From the NCBI GenBank assembly GCA_002405485.1, contig DHLW01000103.1:1-12093 (forward strand): a DNA stretch of 12,093 nt, written 5' to 3'. The position numbers and the translations under genes are program-made. This stretch comes from Phycisphaerales bacterium UBA4658 (GTDB lineage: Bacteria; Planctomycetota; Phycisphaerae; Phycisphaerales; UBA1924). This document shows positions 1 through 8,141 of this stretch, one piece after another. The stretch's first letter is position 1, and each line of letters begins with the position of its first letter. A model generated the notes under the pieces. The model was not told the DNA's origin, ran no database searches, and saw only the letters and a list, made by a program, of their open reading frames with translations.

Positions 1-3000
1 CGCTTGGCCTGGGTTCCGGCTCGGTCGCCACAACAGCCGCCGCTGCGCCACGACGGCGCTTCGGGGCCGATTCCTCGGCCTGCGGAGCCGGTTTGGGATC
101 AAACGCGTGCCCGGTGTGGATCACGTGATCGATCGGCGCCTCCGGGGCCTCGTCGGCCTCGTGCGCGTCGATCGCAGTCCGGGCGATCTCGCCCTTGTCT
201 CCGACCTGGTCGACCTTCACGGTCACACGCTTGCTCACGCCGCGCTCCTGCATCGTCACGCCATACAGCCGATCCGCACTCGCCATCGTCCGCTTGCGGT
301 GCGTGATGACGATGAAGTGCGAGTGGTCCAGGAACTTGTGCACCACGTTGCAGAACCGCTCCACGTTCGCCTCGTCCAGCGCGGCGTCGACTTCGTCCAG
401 GATGCAGAAACAGCTCGGCTTGCTCTTGAAGATGGAGAGCAAGAGCGCGATCGCCGTCATCGTCTTCTCGCCGCCCGAAAGCTGGTTGATGCTCCTGGGC
501 TCCTTGCCCGGCGGCTTGGCGATCACCTCCACGCCGCTCTCCAGCCAGTCCAGCTCATCGGTCACGATCTTCTCGCCGTTCGGGCCTTCCTTGATCAGCG
601 GCATGAGCCGAACCTCGGCCCGGCCGCCGCCGAAGAGCTGCCTGAACATCCCGTCGTTTCCGCTGAATCGCGACTGGATGGCCTGGAACGTCTCCTTGAA
701 TCGAGCCTCGCTCGCCTCGTTCAGCTTCGTGATGAGCTCCACGAGCTGCACCCGCGCCGCGTCGATGTCCGCGACGTTCCGGATCAGGTCCTCGTTCCGC
801 GACGCCAGGATCTGCTCCTCGTCGATCGCGTCCAGGTTGACGTTGCCAAGGTCCTTGATCTGCCGCTTGAGCTCGTCGATCCGCGGCAGCGCGAACCCAT
901 GGTCAAGACGAATGAACGTGCCGTGCTCCTGATCCTCGACCGCCGCCACGTATCCCGGATGCTCCATCGGCAGGTTCAGGTTCAGTTCCTGCACCGACCG
1001 CTCCTCCAGGTTCTCTCGCTTCACTTCGACTTCGCGACGGGCCACTTCCAGCCCGTGCCAGTCGCGCTCGATGATCCCGGCCTGCAGCCGGGCCGCGTTG
1101 AGCTTCTCGGCAAGCTCCGTGCCGACCGTGATGACGCTGGCCAGTTCTTCTCCGATGATGTGCACGTCTTCCTGAGCCGCCGCCGCTTCCGCGGCCGCCT
1201 GTTCGATTGCCCGCTCCGCGTCCTCCATCACCCGCTGGTGGTGGGCGAGCTGATCCTGTCGCATCTGCGCCTGTGCCTGAAGGTGCCGACGTCGGCGGTC
1301 GGCCTCGTCGCTCGCGGAGTCCAGCCGCTGCTTCTCGCGCCGGGCCGCGGAGAGTTGCTCGGTGTACCGCCCCGCGAGCACCTTGGCCTGGGTCAGCTTC
1401 TCGGTCGCGGCGTCGGCGTCGCGCTGCGCCTGATCGATGCGGGCGTCCAGCGCCGCCGCCTGCTCCACCTGCTCGTCGTACAGTCGGCGGAGCTTCTCGG
1501 CACGCTCCACTGTCGCCGCCTGCTCCTGCTCAACGCTCGTGCATCGATCCCCGAGCGACTGCACTTCCTGCGCCAGGTTCGTCTGCTCGCGCTGCAGCCG
1601 AGACAGGTCCGCAGCCAGCCGTTCCACCTGCGCCTCGCCAGAGACGACCTCACGCTGCAACTTCGCCACCAGCGTGCGCAACTCGCCCTCGGCTTTGGCC
1701 AGCTCCGCGGCCTGAGCATCGGCCTGCTCCAGCGCGCGCCGGTCCGACTCCAGCCGTGCTCGGACGCTCTCCACCTCGACGCGAAGCTGCTCCAGCTCCG
1801 CCGCGCGCTGCAGCACCCCGCCGCTCTCGCCCTGTGATGGACCGGCGAGCACACGCAGGTCGCCCTCCAGAACCCGACCGTCACCCGTGACGAACCGCAC
1901 GCCCGCGTCGGCCATCGGGCCCGCCGCCAGCAGCATCGCGGCGTCCATGTCCCGGACGAGCAACGTCCGGCTCAGCAACCGGTCCAGGAGCGCGTGCACC
2001 AGCGCGGCCTGCTCCCCTTCGCCCCGAGGCGAGACCATCGCCCGCACGCTGGCCAGATACCCAGTGGCCCCGCCGATGACCCCGACCACCTCTTCAGACG
2101 CGCTCCCCGCGGCCGGTTGATTGTCCGCGCCGGCGTTCGTCTGCTTCGACTCGCCCAGCGGAGCCGCGGGCAGGAACGTCACACGTCCTGGCAGCTTGCC
2201 GAGCTCGTCTGCTCCGGGCACATCCAGGAGCGTGTCCACAACCAGCGCTTGAAGCGTCGGGCCAAGAGCCGCCTCGACCGTCGCCGCATGCTCGCGCTTG
2301 ACCTGGATGAGGTCCGCGAGCACACCCCTCACCGAGGCGAAGCCCTCGCCTCTCGCCCGCGTCTCCAGCACCGTCCGAACACTGTCGGTCAGCCCGGCGT
2401 GCCGGTCCTGAAGCTCCTGCAGCGTCCCGCGACGGCTCTCCAGGCGAACCAGCGACTGCTGTGTCTCGCCGACCTGCTTCGTGAGAGCGGCTCGATCGGC
2501 CCCGAGCTTGCCCAGCGCCTCGCCCGCGCCAACCAGGTCGGCCTCGGCAATCCGGAGCCGATCGCCTACCCGTGCCAGCTCCGACTGCTGCCGGGCACGA
2601 CTCTCGCTGATCGTCTCCTGCTCGCTTTTGTTGCTCGCCGCCTTCGCCGCAAGCGACGTCATCTGCTCGCGCATCGACGCGGCACGCCGGCGGTCGCTCT
2701 CTGCCGCCGCAAGCAGCGCGGTCCGCTCCCGGTCGACGCTCTGCGCCTGAGATCGCTTCTGCGACTGCTCCGACCGTGCTTCGTTCAGTTTGCCGAGCGC
2801 GACGGATCGTTCCTGGGCCAGCATCCCCAGATCCCGTTCCGCCTTCGCCAGTTCCTCGGCAAGCGAGCCGATCTGCCCACCCTGCTCGGCGACCGCCCGG
2901 GCGATCTCGCCGATCCAGGTGTCCACCGCCTCGAGTTGCTTGACGTCCTCGGCCGACTGCCGCCCGAGATCCTCAATGGCCCGGCGGGTCATCTCCTGCC

Positions 3001-4063
3001 GCTGGCGCGATGACTGCTCCTCATGACGCGACGACTGCAGCCGACTCTCGGCTCGGCGCTGGCTCGACGCCAGCTCGGTCCGGCGGATGTCCGACTCCTG
3101 CTTGGCCGCCTCCAGCCCGGCGAGCATCTCCGCCGCGGACCGCCGCTGTGCATCGAGCTGCGTCAGTTGATGGGTCAATCCTGCAAGCCGCCGCAGGAGG
3201 TCGTCGTACTGATCGAGCGCGACGAGGCCCCGCAGCGCGTCATACTCCGCCGCGAGCTGCTTGAACGTCCGAGCTTTGGCCGCCTGGGTCCGGATCGTCT
3301 TGAGCCGACGCTCGGTCTGCGCAAGCTGTTCGCGCGTGAGCGCGAGGTTGGCCTCCGTCCGCTCCAGCTTCCGTTCCGCCTCGATCCGGCGGGCCTTGTA
3401 CTTGGCCACCCCCGCCGCCTCTTCAAAGATCGTCCGACGCTCCTGCGGCGAAGCCAGCAGCATCGCGTCGACCTTGCCCTGCTCGATGATCGAGTACGCG
3501 TCGGCCCCGATGCCCGTATCCAGAAACAGGTCCACGATGTCCTTCAGCCGACACCGCTTCTGATTGATCAGATACTGCGACGTCCCATCGCGAAACAGCC
3601 GACGCTCGCCCTCGACGATGTCCGAGTCGATCGGGAGCGCGCGGTTGATCACGTTCCTCGAGATCGTGATCTCGGTCTCTGATTCGGGATTCGCCGGTCC
3701 CGCCTCCGCACGCTCACCCTCCGCCGCCGCTTCAACGGGAGCTTCCGCCACCACCGTCCCGCTCTCGCCCTGGATTTCTCCGCCAAGGCCGGACTCCCGC
3801 AGCGGATTCTCGAATGTCAGGGTCACGCTGGCCATGCCCAGAGGGCGACGACCCGCCGACCCGGCGAAGATGACGTCCGTCATCTCCTTGCCGCGCAAAG
3901 ACTTGCTGGAACGCTCCCCGAGCACCCACTTCACCGCGTCGACAACGTTGCTCTTCCCGCACCCGTTGGGACCAACGATCGCCGTCACAGGATCGTCGAA
4001 TCGAAACTCAGTTCGATCCGCGAAGGACTTGAAACCGTTCAGGGTGAGCTTCGCAAGACGCAT
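1..4063 (-). CDS. smc: Chromosome segregation protein SMC (3' end beyond window)
   Basis: SMC is a homodimeric ATPase that loops and compacts the chromosome, normally with ScpA and ScpB, neither of which is encoded here. I read 1,354 codons in one open frame, without a stop before the left edge. The start [16 protein letters not shown] is the classic SMC N-terminus. Walker A GPNGCGKS is at residues 31-38. A Q-loop-like [15 protein letters not shown] follows at about 165-180, then a first coiled-coil arm (about 225-560) and the hinge (about 565-745, with [13 protein letters not shown] at its start). The second arm runs from about 755 to 1050. The C-terminal head has the signature LSGGEK at 1195-1200 and Walker B ending LDEVD at 1222-1226 with D-loop Asp1230. 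All ATPase motifs are intact. The protein is longer than the usual 1,150-1,200 residues because of Ala/Glu-rich insertions near 88-128 and 635-657 and a charged tail after about 1295 containing KRRR at 1335-1338. Identity is near certain. Confidence 0.97.
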   Translation of the reverse strand, partial: MRLAKLTLNGFKSFADRTEFRFDDPVTAIVGPNGCGKSNVVDAVKWVLGERSSKSLRGKEMTDVIFAGSAGRRPLGMASVTLTFENPLRESGLGGEIQGESGTVVAEAPVEAAAEGERAEAGPANPESETEITISRNVINRALPIDSDIVEGERRLFRDGTSQYLINQKRCRLKDIVDLFLDTGIGADAYSIIEQGKVDAMLLASPQERRTIFEEAAGVAKYKARRIEAERKLERTEANLALTREQLAQTERRLKTIRTQAAKARTFKQLAAEYDALRGLVALDQYDDLLRRLAGLTHQLTQLDAQRRSAAEMLAGLEAAKQESDIRRTELASSQRRAESRLQSSRHEEQSSRQRQEMTRRAIEDLGRQSAEDVKQLEAVDTWIGEIARAVAEQGGQIGSLAEELAKAERDLGMLAQERSVALGKLNEARSEQSQKRSQAQSVDRERTALLAAAESDRRRAASMREQMTSLAAKAASNKSEQETISESRARQQSELARVGDRLRIAEADLVGAGEALGKLGADRAALTKQVGETQQSLVRLESRRGTLQELQDRHAGLTDSVRTVLETRARGEGFASVRGVLADLIQVKREHAATVEAALGPTLQALVVDTLLDVPGADELGKLPGRVTFLPAAPLGESKQTNAGADNQPAAGSASEEVVGVIGGATGYLASVRAMVSPRGEGEQAALVHALLDRLLSRTLLVRDMDAAMLLAAGPMADAGVRFVTGDGRVLEGDLRVLAGPSQGESGGVLQRAAELEQLRVEVESVRARLESDRRALEQADAQAAELAKAEGELRTLVAKLQREVVSGEAQVERLAADLSRLQREQTNLAQEVQSLGDRCTSVEQEQAATVERAEKLRRLYDEQVEQAAALDARIDQAQRDADAATEKLTQAKVLAGRYTEQLSAARREKQRLDSASDEADRRRRHLQAQAQMRQDQLAHHQRVMEDAERAIEQAAAEAAAAQEDVHIIGEELASVITVGTELAEKLNAARLQAGIIERDWHGLEVARREVEVKRENLEERSVQELNLNLPMEHPGYVAAVEDQEHGTFIRLDHGFALPRIDELKRQIKDLGNVNLDAIDEEQILASRNEDLIRNVADIDAARVQLVELITKLNEASEARFKETFQAIQSRFSGNDGMFRQLFGGGRAEVRLMPLIKEGPNGEKIVTDELDWLESGVEVIAKPPGKEPRSINQLSGGEKTMTAIALLLSIFKSKPSCFCILDEVDAALDEANVERFCNVVHKFLDHSHFIVITHRKRTMASADRLYGVTMQERGVSKRVTVKVDQVGDKGEIARTAIDAHEADEAPEAPIDHVIHTGHAFDPKPAPQAEESAPKRRRGAAAAVVATEPEPRPS

Positions 4064-4075
4064 GGTGTGCAGCAA

Positions 4076-4080
4076 CCTCC
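4076..4080 (-). promoter_or_regulatory. Probable ribosome binding site of smc
   Basis: On the minus strand a GGAGG lies 12 bases before the smc ATG. This is longer than the usual 5-9 base spacing, so it may be weak. The start codon itself is fixed by the conserved SMC N-terminus. Confidence 0.5.
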
Positions 4081-4099
4081 ATGTTGCCCGCCGCTAATC

Positions 4100-4118
4100 C
4101 GAACATCTCGCGTGTTCG
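4100..4118. repeat. Inverted repeat CGAACA-N7-TGTTCG, possible operator
   Basis: Perfect 6-base arms (4100-4105 and 4113-4118) flank the 7-base spacer TCTCGCG. The repeat lies 37-55 bases before the smc start in the divergent intergenic region. It could be a dimeric repressor site or an RNA hairpin in the smc leader. The arms resemble the Gram-positive LexA half-sites, but the spacing (GAAC-N9-GTTC) does not match the N4 spacing of that box. Function is unknown. Confidence 0.4.
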
Positions 4119-4129
4119 CGGCAGTCGAC

Positions 4130-4147
4130 CGGGCATCTCCATGCCCG
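4130..4147. repeat. Compact hairpin in the smc leader region
   Basis: CGGGCAT, the loop CTCC, then ATGCCCG form a perfect 7-base-pair stem with a tetraloop. It lies 67-84 bases upstream of the smc ATG. If smc is transcribed from the -10-like box at 4160-4165 this hairpin would sit near the 5' end of the mRNA, where it could protect the transcript. It has no U-run after it on either strand, so it is not a standard intrinsic terminator. Confidence 0.4.
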
Positions 4148-4159
4148 ACGTAGGGGTCC

Positions 4160-4165
4160 AGCATA
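4160..4165 (-). promoter_or_regulatory. Candidate -10 box for smc
   Basis: Read on the minus strand the bases are TATGCT, a fair match to the TATAAT consensus. The hexamer 17 bases further upstream is GTGCAA, a poor -35. Transcription would begin near 4153 and give a leader of about 90 bases containing both inverted repeats. This is inference from a short motif only. Confidence 0.25.
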
Positions 4166-4230
4166 GTCGAATCGTTCACGGTTTGCACGCCCGGAACCCC
4201 ACATCTTGGGCCACGGCCCCGCCCCTCGCC

Positions 4231-4236
4231 GATACT
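4231..4236 (+). promoter_or_regulatory. Candidate -10 box for the exported-protein gene
   Basis: GATACT ends 8 bases before the ATG at 4245, and no Shine-Dalgarno sequence lies between. A start of transcription 6-8 bases after the box would give a leaderless or nearly leaderless mRNA. A TTGGGC at 4206-4211 could be a -35, but the 19-base spacing is poor. Confidence 0.25.
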
Positions 4237-4244
4237 GTCAGCCG

Positions 4245-7160
4245 ATGCCCGTGCCCCGCCGCCCCATGCTCCTGGCCCTCGTCTGTCTGCTCTGGCCCGC
4301 GAGTCTCTCTGGCGCGATGGCGGCGCAGGCGCCGGGTCAGCCGTCGGATGGTCCGCAGCGGGCCGATCAGGCTCCGGCACGACCCGACGCCGCGCGACGG
4401 ATGGTGCGACTGTTCGACTTTGAAGAACCGCAAAACCCGGATCCCGTCCCGGCACAATGGGGTCGCGCCCAGGACGATCCGGACGCCCCGATCGGCCGAC
4501 GCCGCCCGGGTTTCCCACCCTTCAACCGTGCGGAGTTCGACACGACACTGTTTGCGAGTGGTCTTGCGTCGGTGAAGCTCCCCACACTTGGGGGGTCTAC
4601 CTCGCTCCGCCTTGATGCGGGGGAAATCCCTGTTTTTCCAGACGCCGACTATTCCGTGTCTGCCAAGATCCGCACATCCGGTCTTGAGCATGCCCGTGCC
4701 TTCCTGGTGGCACGTCTCCTGGATCAGAATCTGCGTCCGATCGAGGGTTCGGAGGTCACGTCCGAGCCGGTGATTTCTCCCACAGGCTGGTCGACCGTGC
4801 GGCTGACCGTTGCCGGGCAGTTCGCGGCAGCCACCTGGCTGCAGATCGACCTGAATCTCCTGCAGCCCCGCCAGTTTGAGGTGACCCCAGCCGACGGCCC
4901 GGCGTCGCAGCACAAGGTCTGGCGCGAGGATGTCTCCGGGGCCGCGTACTTCGACGATGTCGCCGTGGCCCTCATGCCTCGAACTCGGTTCTGGACTGGA
5001 ACCAGCAAGGGCCAGACGCACTCGATCTTCACGGCGCCGACACCGGTGACGGCGGTTGTCAGCGCTCGCGACCAGGGGGGCGACACGCTCGTTGCCCGAC
5101 TTCGGCTGCTCGACGTCGATGGGCGGGCGATACAGCAGCACTCGGCGGTTCTGGATCCCTCCGGTCGCCCCCTGGAATGGTCTGTCACTCCATCTGAGTA
5201 TGGGTGGTTCCGGGTGGTTCTGGAGATCGATGCCTCCGGGGTCAATGTGCTTCGATCGGAGCGATTCGTTGCGTATGTGCCATCGCCGTCGAAGGGTCCT
5301 GCTGGGCAGGTCGATGGTGCACCCGTTACTCATCGACATCCGAGCCGATTCGGATTGATCGCCGATGACCTTCCTGAGCGGACGCTCGCGCAGCTTCCGA
5401 GCTTTGTGCAGTCCGCCCGGACGCGATTTCTGACGATTCCGGCGTTTGACGCCCTGGCCGATGCGTCGTTGTCCCGGTCCCGGCTGAAGGACCGGACGCC
5501 GGTGATCGAGCGGCTTTTGAACCAGGGGCAGGAGCTGACCCTGGCGTTGAGCCGAGTGCCGGGGACGCTTGCATCGTCAATGCTGCTGGACGCAACCGAC
5601 GCGATCGGGCTTTCCAGCCGCGATGCGAACGCCTGGAAGCCCTACCTCGATCCCACTTTGGATGTCTTCGGGCAGCGTGTCGTGCGATACCAGGTCGGGA
5701 AGTTCGGGGACCCGTCGGTCGTCCGTCAGGATCCTGCGTCCGGAATCGCGAACATGCGATCGCTAGTCTCGCGGCTGGTGCCTGGGCCGCGGATCGTGCT
5801 TCCCTGGCAGGCCGATCGGTCCATCCCGGAGATCGGCCCGGAGCAGGTCGACGCTGATGCTATGGTGATCCAGTTTCCGCTGGGTTTCTCGCCGATGGTG
5901 ATGCAGGATCTGGCCACGGTCTGGCAGGCCCGATCCCGAGAACGCGCTCCTTTCGAGCTCACGGTGGCGCCGGAGCTCCCTGAGATGGAGCGATTCGGGG
6001 CACGAGCGCGCACGATCGAAGCGGCGCGGCGGATTGTTGAGTTCTGGGCGGCGATGGGGGAGCCCCTCGACAGTGTTCCGCCAGCGCGGCTTGCGCTGGC
6101 GGACGCAATCCTCGAACAGGGAGAGTCCGGTCAGACGACGCTGCATCCGAGGCCTGAACTGGCGGTGATGACACATCTGGCCGATCGGCTGTCGGATCGG
6201 CGCGTCATCGGCACGGTGGCCGCTCCCGAGGGGGTGCGTGCGCTGCTGCTGGCTCAACGGTCGGGGCGAGGGCAGAGCAGGCAGGTCGGGGAGTCGCTGA
6301 CGCGTGCGTGTGTGATCGCTTGGAACGAGTCGGCCCCCGAGGACCGGTCGTATGTCGACGTGTTCACGATCACCGCTTTCGTGGACGCTGTGGATCCTTT
6401 CGGGAACTCGCGTCCTGTGTCCTCAGCGAGCGCGGGATCGGTGCAGATCCGTGTGCCGCTGACCGAGGAGCCGGTGATCATTGAGAACGTTGACGCGTAT
6501 CTCGCGCTGTTCTCCGGGTCGCTCAAGTTTGAGCCGTCATTCATACCGGCCGTGGGCACGGAGCACGAGCACCGGGTGGTGCTGACGAATCCCTGGCCGA
6601 TCCGGATCACCGGTCAGGTGCAGGTGCGGAAGGTGGATGACCCGACCAAGCCGCGCGGCGCCGAGTGGCGGGTGGAGCCCAATGTTCTGGAGTTCTCCGC
6701 CGCTCCGGGGCAGACGCTGAGCCTGCCGGTCATGCTCTCGATCGGACCGGGATCGCTTGCAGGAACCAAAGACGTGATGCTGACGGCTCGGGTGCTTGCG
6801 GATCGGCAGTACCCGCCGATCCGCGTGGGCACGCGGGTGGAGTTCGGCCTGGTGGACCTGGACCTTCTGCCAGAGGTGATCGTGGTCCCTCACGGCTCGG
6901 AATCGAATGTGGTGGTCCAGGCCAGCGTGACGAATCGGGGGTCATCGCCTCGGAATCTGCGGATCGAGGTGACGGCTCGCGAGACACCCTCCCAGCAGTC
7001 GCAGATCGCGGGCCTTCCCCCAGGGGAGACGATCGTGAAGCGTTTCGTGCTGGCGGGTTCGGCGGATCGCCTGGCCGGCCGACACGTCCGGGTGACGCTT
7101 TCGGACGAGGAAAGCTCCGCCAGAATGAGCAAGGCGGCGCAGGTTCCCAGCGGCAAGTAA
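4245..7160 (+). CDS. Exported multidomain glycosidase-like protein with C-terminal NEW3-like domains
   Basis: The protein has 971 residues. I start it at ATG 4245, because the N-terminus is then a clean Sec signal peptide: PRR, a hydrophobic stretch over residues 8-22, and an AMA-AQ cleavage site after Ala26. A TTG at 4206 would add 13 residues in front of it. Cys14 lacks a proper lipobox, and I see no C-terminal membrane helix, so a soluble periplasmic or secreted protein is likely. An N-terminal beta-sandwich (about 45-245) ends in YFDDVAV, typical of carbohydrate-binding-like jelly rolls. An Ig-like segment follows (about 255-350), then an alpha/beta stretch (about 365-690) laid out like a glycosidase TIM barrel, from RFGLIADD to VIAWNES. 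Two beta domains resembling NEW3/CARDB (about 745-971) close the protein. The overall architecture is recalled from planctomycete exported proteins. I see no Asn-Glu catalytic dipeptide, so enzymatic activity is doubtful. The gene is transcribed divergently from smc and appears to be a single-gene unit. Confidence 0.85.
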   Translation: MPVPRRPMLLALVCLLWPASLSGAMAAQAPGQPSDGPQRADQAPARPDAARRMVRLFDFEEPQNPDPVPAQWGRAQDDPDAPIGRRRPGFPPFNRAEFDTTLFASGLASVKLPTLGGSTSLRLDAGEIPVFPDADYSVSAKIRTSGLEHARAFLVARLLDQNLRPIEGSEVTSEPVISPTGWSTVRLTVAGQFAAATWLQIDLNLLQPRQFEVTPADGPASQHKVWREDVSGAAYFDDVAVALMPRTRFWTGTSKGQTHSIFTAPTPVTAVVSARDQGGDTLVARLRLLDVDGRAIQQHSAVLDPSGRPLEWSVTPSEYGWFRVVLEIDASGVNVLRSERFVAYVPSPSKGPAGQVDGAPVTHRHPSRFGLIADDLPERTLAQLPSFVQSARTRFLTIPAFDALADASLSRSRLKDRTPVIERLLNQGQELTLALSRVPGTLASSMLLDATDAIGLSSRDANAWKPYLDPTLDVFGQRVVRYQVGKFGDPSVVRQDPASGIANMRSLVSRLVPGPRIVLPWQADRSIPEIGPEQVDADAMVIQFPLGFSPMVMQDLATVWQARSRERAPFELTVAPELPEMERFGARARTIEAARRIVEFWAAMGEPLDSVPPARLALADAILEQGESGQTTLHPRPELAVMTHLADRLSDRRVIGTVAAPEGVRALLLAQRSGRGQSRQVGESLTRACVIAWNESAPEDRSYVDVFTITAFVDAVDPFGNSRPVSSASAGSVQIRVPLTEEPVIIENVDAYLALFSGSLKFEPSFIPAVGTEHEHRVVLTNPWPIRITGQVQVRKVDDPTKPRGAEWRVEPNVLEFSAAPGQTLSLPVMLSIGPGSLAGTKDVMLTARVLADRQYPPIRVGTRVEFGLVDLDLLPEVIVVPHGSESNVVVQASVTNRGSSPRNLRIEVTARETPSQQSQIAGLPPGETIVKRFVLAGSADRLAGRHVRVTLSDEESSARMSKAAQVPSGK

Positions 7161-7460
7161 CGGCCGGGGGGCGGGGTTTCGGCTGCATGCATGGTCCGAT
7201 GAGGATCCGACGCCTGGGTTCGTCTGGTCGCGTGATCCGGGCAAATGCCGGCAGGGCGCTTTCAAGGACTTGCGATCTGCGGTGACTTGCGGATGCAGGC
7301 GAACCTCTGCGCAGACTTTCCCGAATCAACTGGTAACGTCTTGGCGTGAAGGATCGGGCGCGATCGGTGCGGATGGACTTGTGAGAGGCTGGCTTGGGCG
7401 TACCTGGCTGACGTCGGGGGCGGGGTTGTTGGGCGACTGTGCCGGGCGTGTGGTCTTTGT

Positions 7461-7477
7461 GGGGGGGCAGGGTGGGG
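7461..7477 (+). promoter_or_regulatory. Possible G-quadruplex in the DinB-like gene leader
   Basis: Seven G, then CA, three G, T and four G fit the G3-N1-G3-N2-G3-N1-G3 pattern, with very short loops. It ends 20 bases before the DinB-like start codon, on the coding strand, so it could fold in the mRNA near the ribosome-binding site. There is no evidence of function beyond the pattern. Confidence 0.35.
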
Positions 7478-7488
7478 ATGAGCGTTCG

Positions 7489-7493
7489 GGAGG
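7489..7493 (+). promoter_or_regulatory. Ribosome binding site of the DinB-like gene
   Basis: GGAGG lies 4 bases before the ATG at 7498, a slightly short but workable spacing. It supports ATG 7498 as the start over the longer reading frame beginning at TTG 7270. Confidence 0.6.
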
Positions 7494-7497
7494 CGAC

Positions 7498-8094
7498 ATG
7501 CTGCACTCATCTGCCGGGCCGGCCACGCGAGCCGAGACGATTGCCGAGGCGATCCTGGCGAGTCGGTCGCTCTTGAGCCGGTATCTCGTCGGCTTTGATG
7601 ACCACTCGCACACGCGTCAGGCGCCGAATCTGCCGAATCACCTGGCGTGGTGTCTCGGTCACTGTGCGCTCACGCTGCATCGCGGTCTGGAGCGGATCAC
7701 CTCCGATCCGGTTCCGGAGCGGGACTTTCTGATCAGCCAGGTCGATCTGGGGGATCGCACGGGGATTCGGCAGTCTCCGTCGGCGGGAATGCACCGGGCC
7801 CCGCCGATGCGGTACGACGCCGAGACGGTGAGCTTTGGTTCAACGCCGGTGGACAATCCCCTGCTGTATCCGTCCCGGTCGAGGTGTGTTGAGATCTTTG
7901 ACTCGGCATGCGAGCGATACGCGACGGTGTTCCGGATGCTCCCTGAGTCTCGGCTGGACGAGATGATCACCTGGGGCAACATCCAGATTCCGATCTGGGC
8001 GTCGGGACTTCGGCTGGCGTTCCACAACGGGACGCACTGCGGGCAGATCGCCGATCTCCGGCGTGCGCTCGGGATGAAGTCCATCTTCGCGTAG
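7498..8094 (+). CDS. DinB-superfamily (four-helix bundle) protein
   Basis: The protein has 198 residues. DinB/YfiT-like proteins are soluble four-helix bundles that bind a divalent metal through three histidines. Many act as thiol-dependent transferases or hydrolases, though most have no known substrate. Here the probable ligands are His55 (in NHLAWCLGH, residues 47-55) and the pair His176/His180 in the C-terminal helix motif FHNGTHCGQIADLRRALG, which is the best family signature. A stretch rich in Gly, Ser and Pro (about 83-125) between the helices is longer than usual. There is no signal peptide or membrane helix. I start at ATG 7498 because of the GGAGG just before it and because the helix region begins soon after. 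It lies 47 bases upstream of a second DinB-like gene on the same strand, so the two may be cotranscribed. The family assignment is good; the reaction is unknown. Confidence 0.8.
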   Translation: MLHSSAGPATRAETIAEAILASRSLLSRYLVGFDDHSHTRQAPNLPNHLAWCLGHCALTLHRGLERITSDPVPERDFLISQVDLGDRTGIRQSPSAGMHRAPPMRYDAETVSFGSTPVDNPLLYPSRSRCVEIFDSACERYATVFRMLPESRLDEMITWGNIQIPIWASGLRLAFHNGTHCGQIADLRRALGMKSIFA

Positions 8095-8095
8095 A

Positions 8096-8120
8096 GCACT
8101 CGACCCCGGGCACGGAGTGC
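8096..8120 (+). repeat. Inverted repeat between the two DinB-like genes
   Basis: GCACTC (8096-8101) and GAGTGC (8115-8120) are perfect 6-base arms around a 13-base loop, just after the stop codon at 8092-8094. No U-run follows, so this is at best a weak attenuator or an mRNA-processing hairpin. Confidence 0.3.
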
Positions 8121-8130
8121 ATCGCAGCCC

Positions 8131-8136
8131 TAGCAT
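8131..8136 (+). promoter_or_regulatory. Candidate -10 box before the DUF1572-like gene
   Basis: TAGCAT ends 5 bases before ATG 8142, and no Shine-Dalgarno sequence is present. If used as a promoter it would give a leaderless mRNA. No matching -35 is visible, and the gene could equally be read through from the DinB-like gene. Confidence 0.2.
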
Positions 8137-8141
8137 GGCGC

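Larger units (their letters stand above)
7161..7497 (+). other. Apparently non-coding, G-rich intergenic stretch
   Basis: There are 337 bases between the exported-protein gene and the DinB-like gene. The plus strand is markedly G-rich, with several runs of three to seven G. A short direct repeat GACTTGCG occurs at 7267-7274 and 7284-7291. I see no convincing terminator, tRNA or riboswitch. The DinB frame is open upstream as far as a TTG at 7270, but that extension is Gly/Arg-rich and shows no domain features, so I leave it untranslated. Confidence 0.6.

Noticed and set aside
107..1837. A 576-codon plus-strand open frame, with similar long ones at 1994-3013 and 3023-3682
   Set aside because: They lie antisense to smc in exact codon register, a usual effect of high GC content. 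The minus strand shows every SMC motif in one frame.
4100..4118. LexA (SOS) box before smc
   Set aside because: The half-sites look like GAAC and GTTC, but the spacing is 9 bases, not the 4 bases of the Gram-positive SOS box.
4206..4244. TTG at 4206 as start of the exported protein
   Set aside because: It would place 13 residues before a well-formed signal peptide that begins at ATG 4245, and it overlaps the candidate promoter.
4176..5339. A 387-codon minus-strand open frame inside the exported-protein gene
   Set aside because: Its translation is Arg/His-rich with no domain, while the plus strand encodes a signal peptide and coherent beta domains.
6665..7285. A 206-codon plus-strand open frame crossing the end of the exported-protein gene
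   Set aside because: It is a shifted-frame shadow, Gly/Arg/Asp-rich, with no start signal and no recognisable domain.
7270..7497. N-terminal extension of the DinB-like protein from TTG 7270
   Set aside because: The extra 76 residues are Gly/Arg-rich without family similarity, and a GGAGG precedes ATG 7498.
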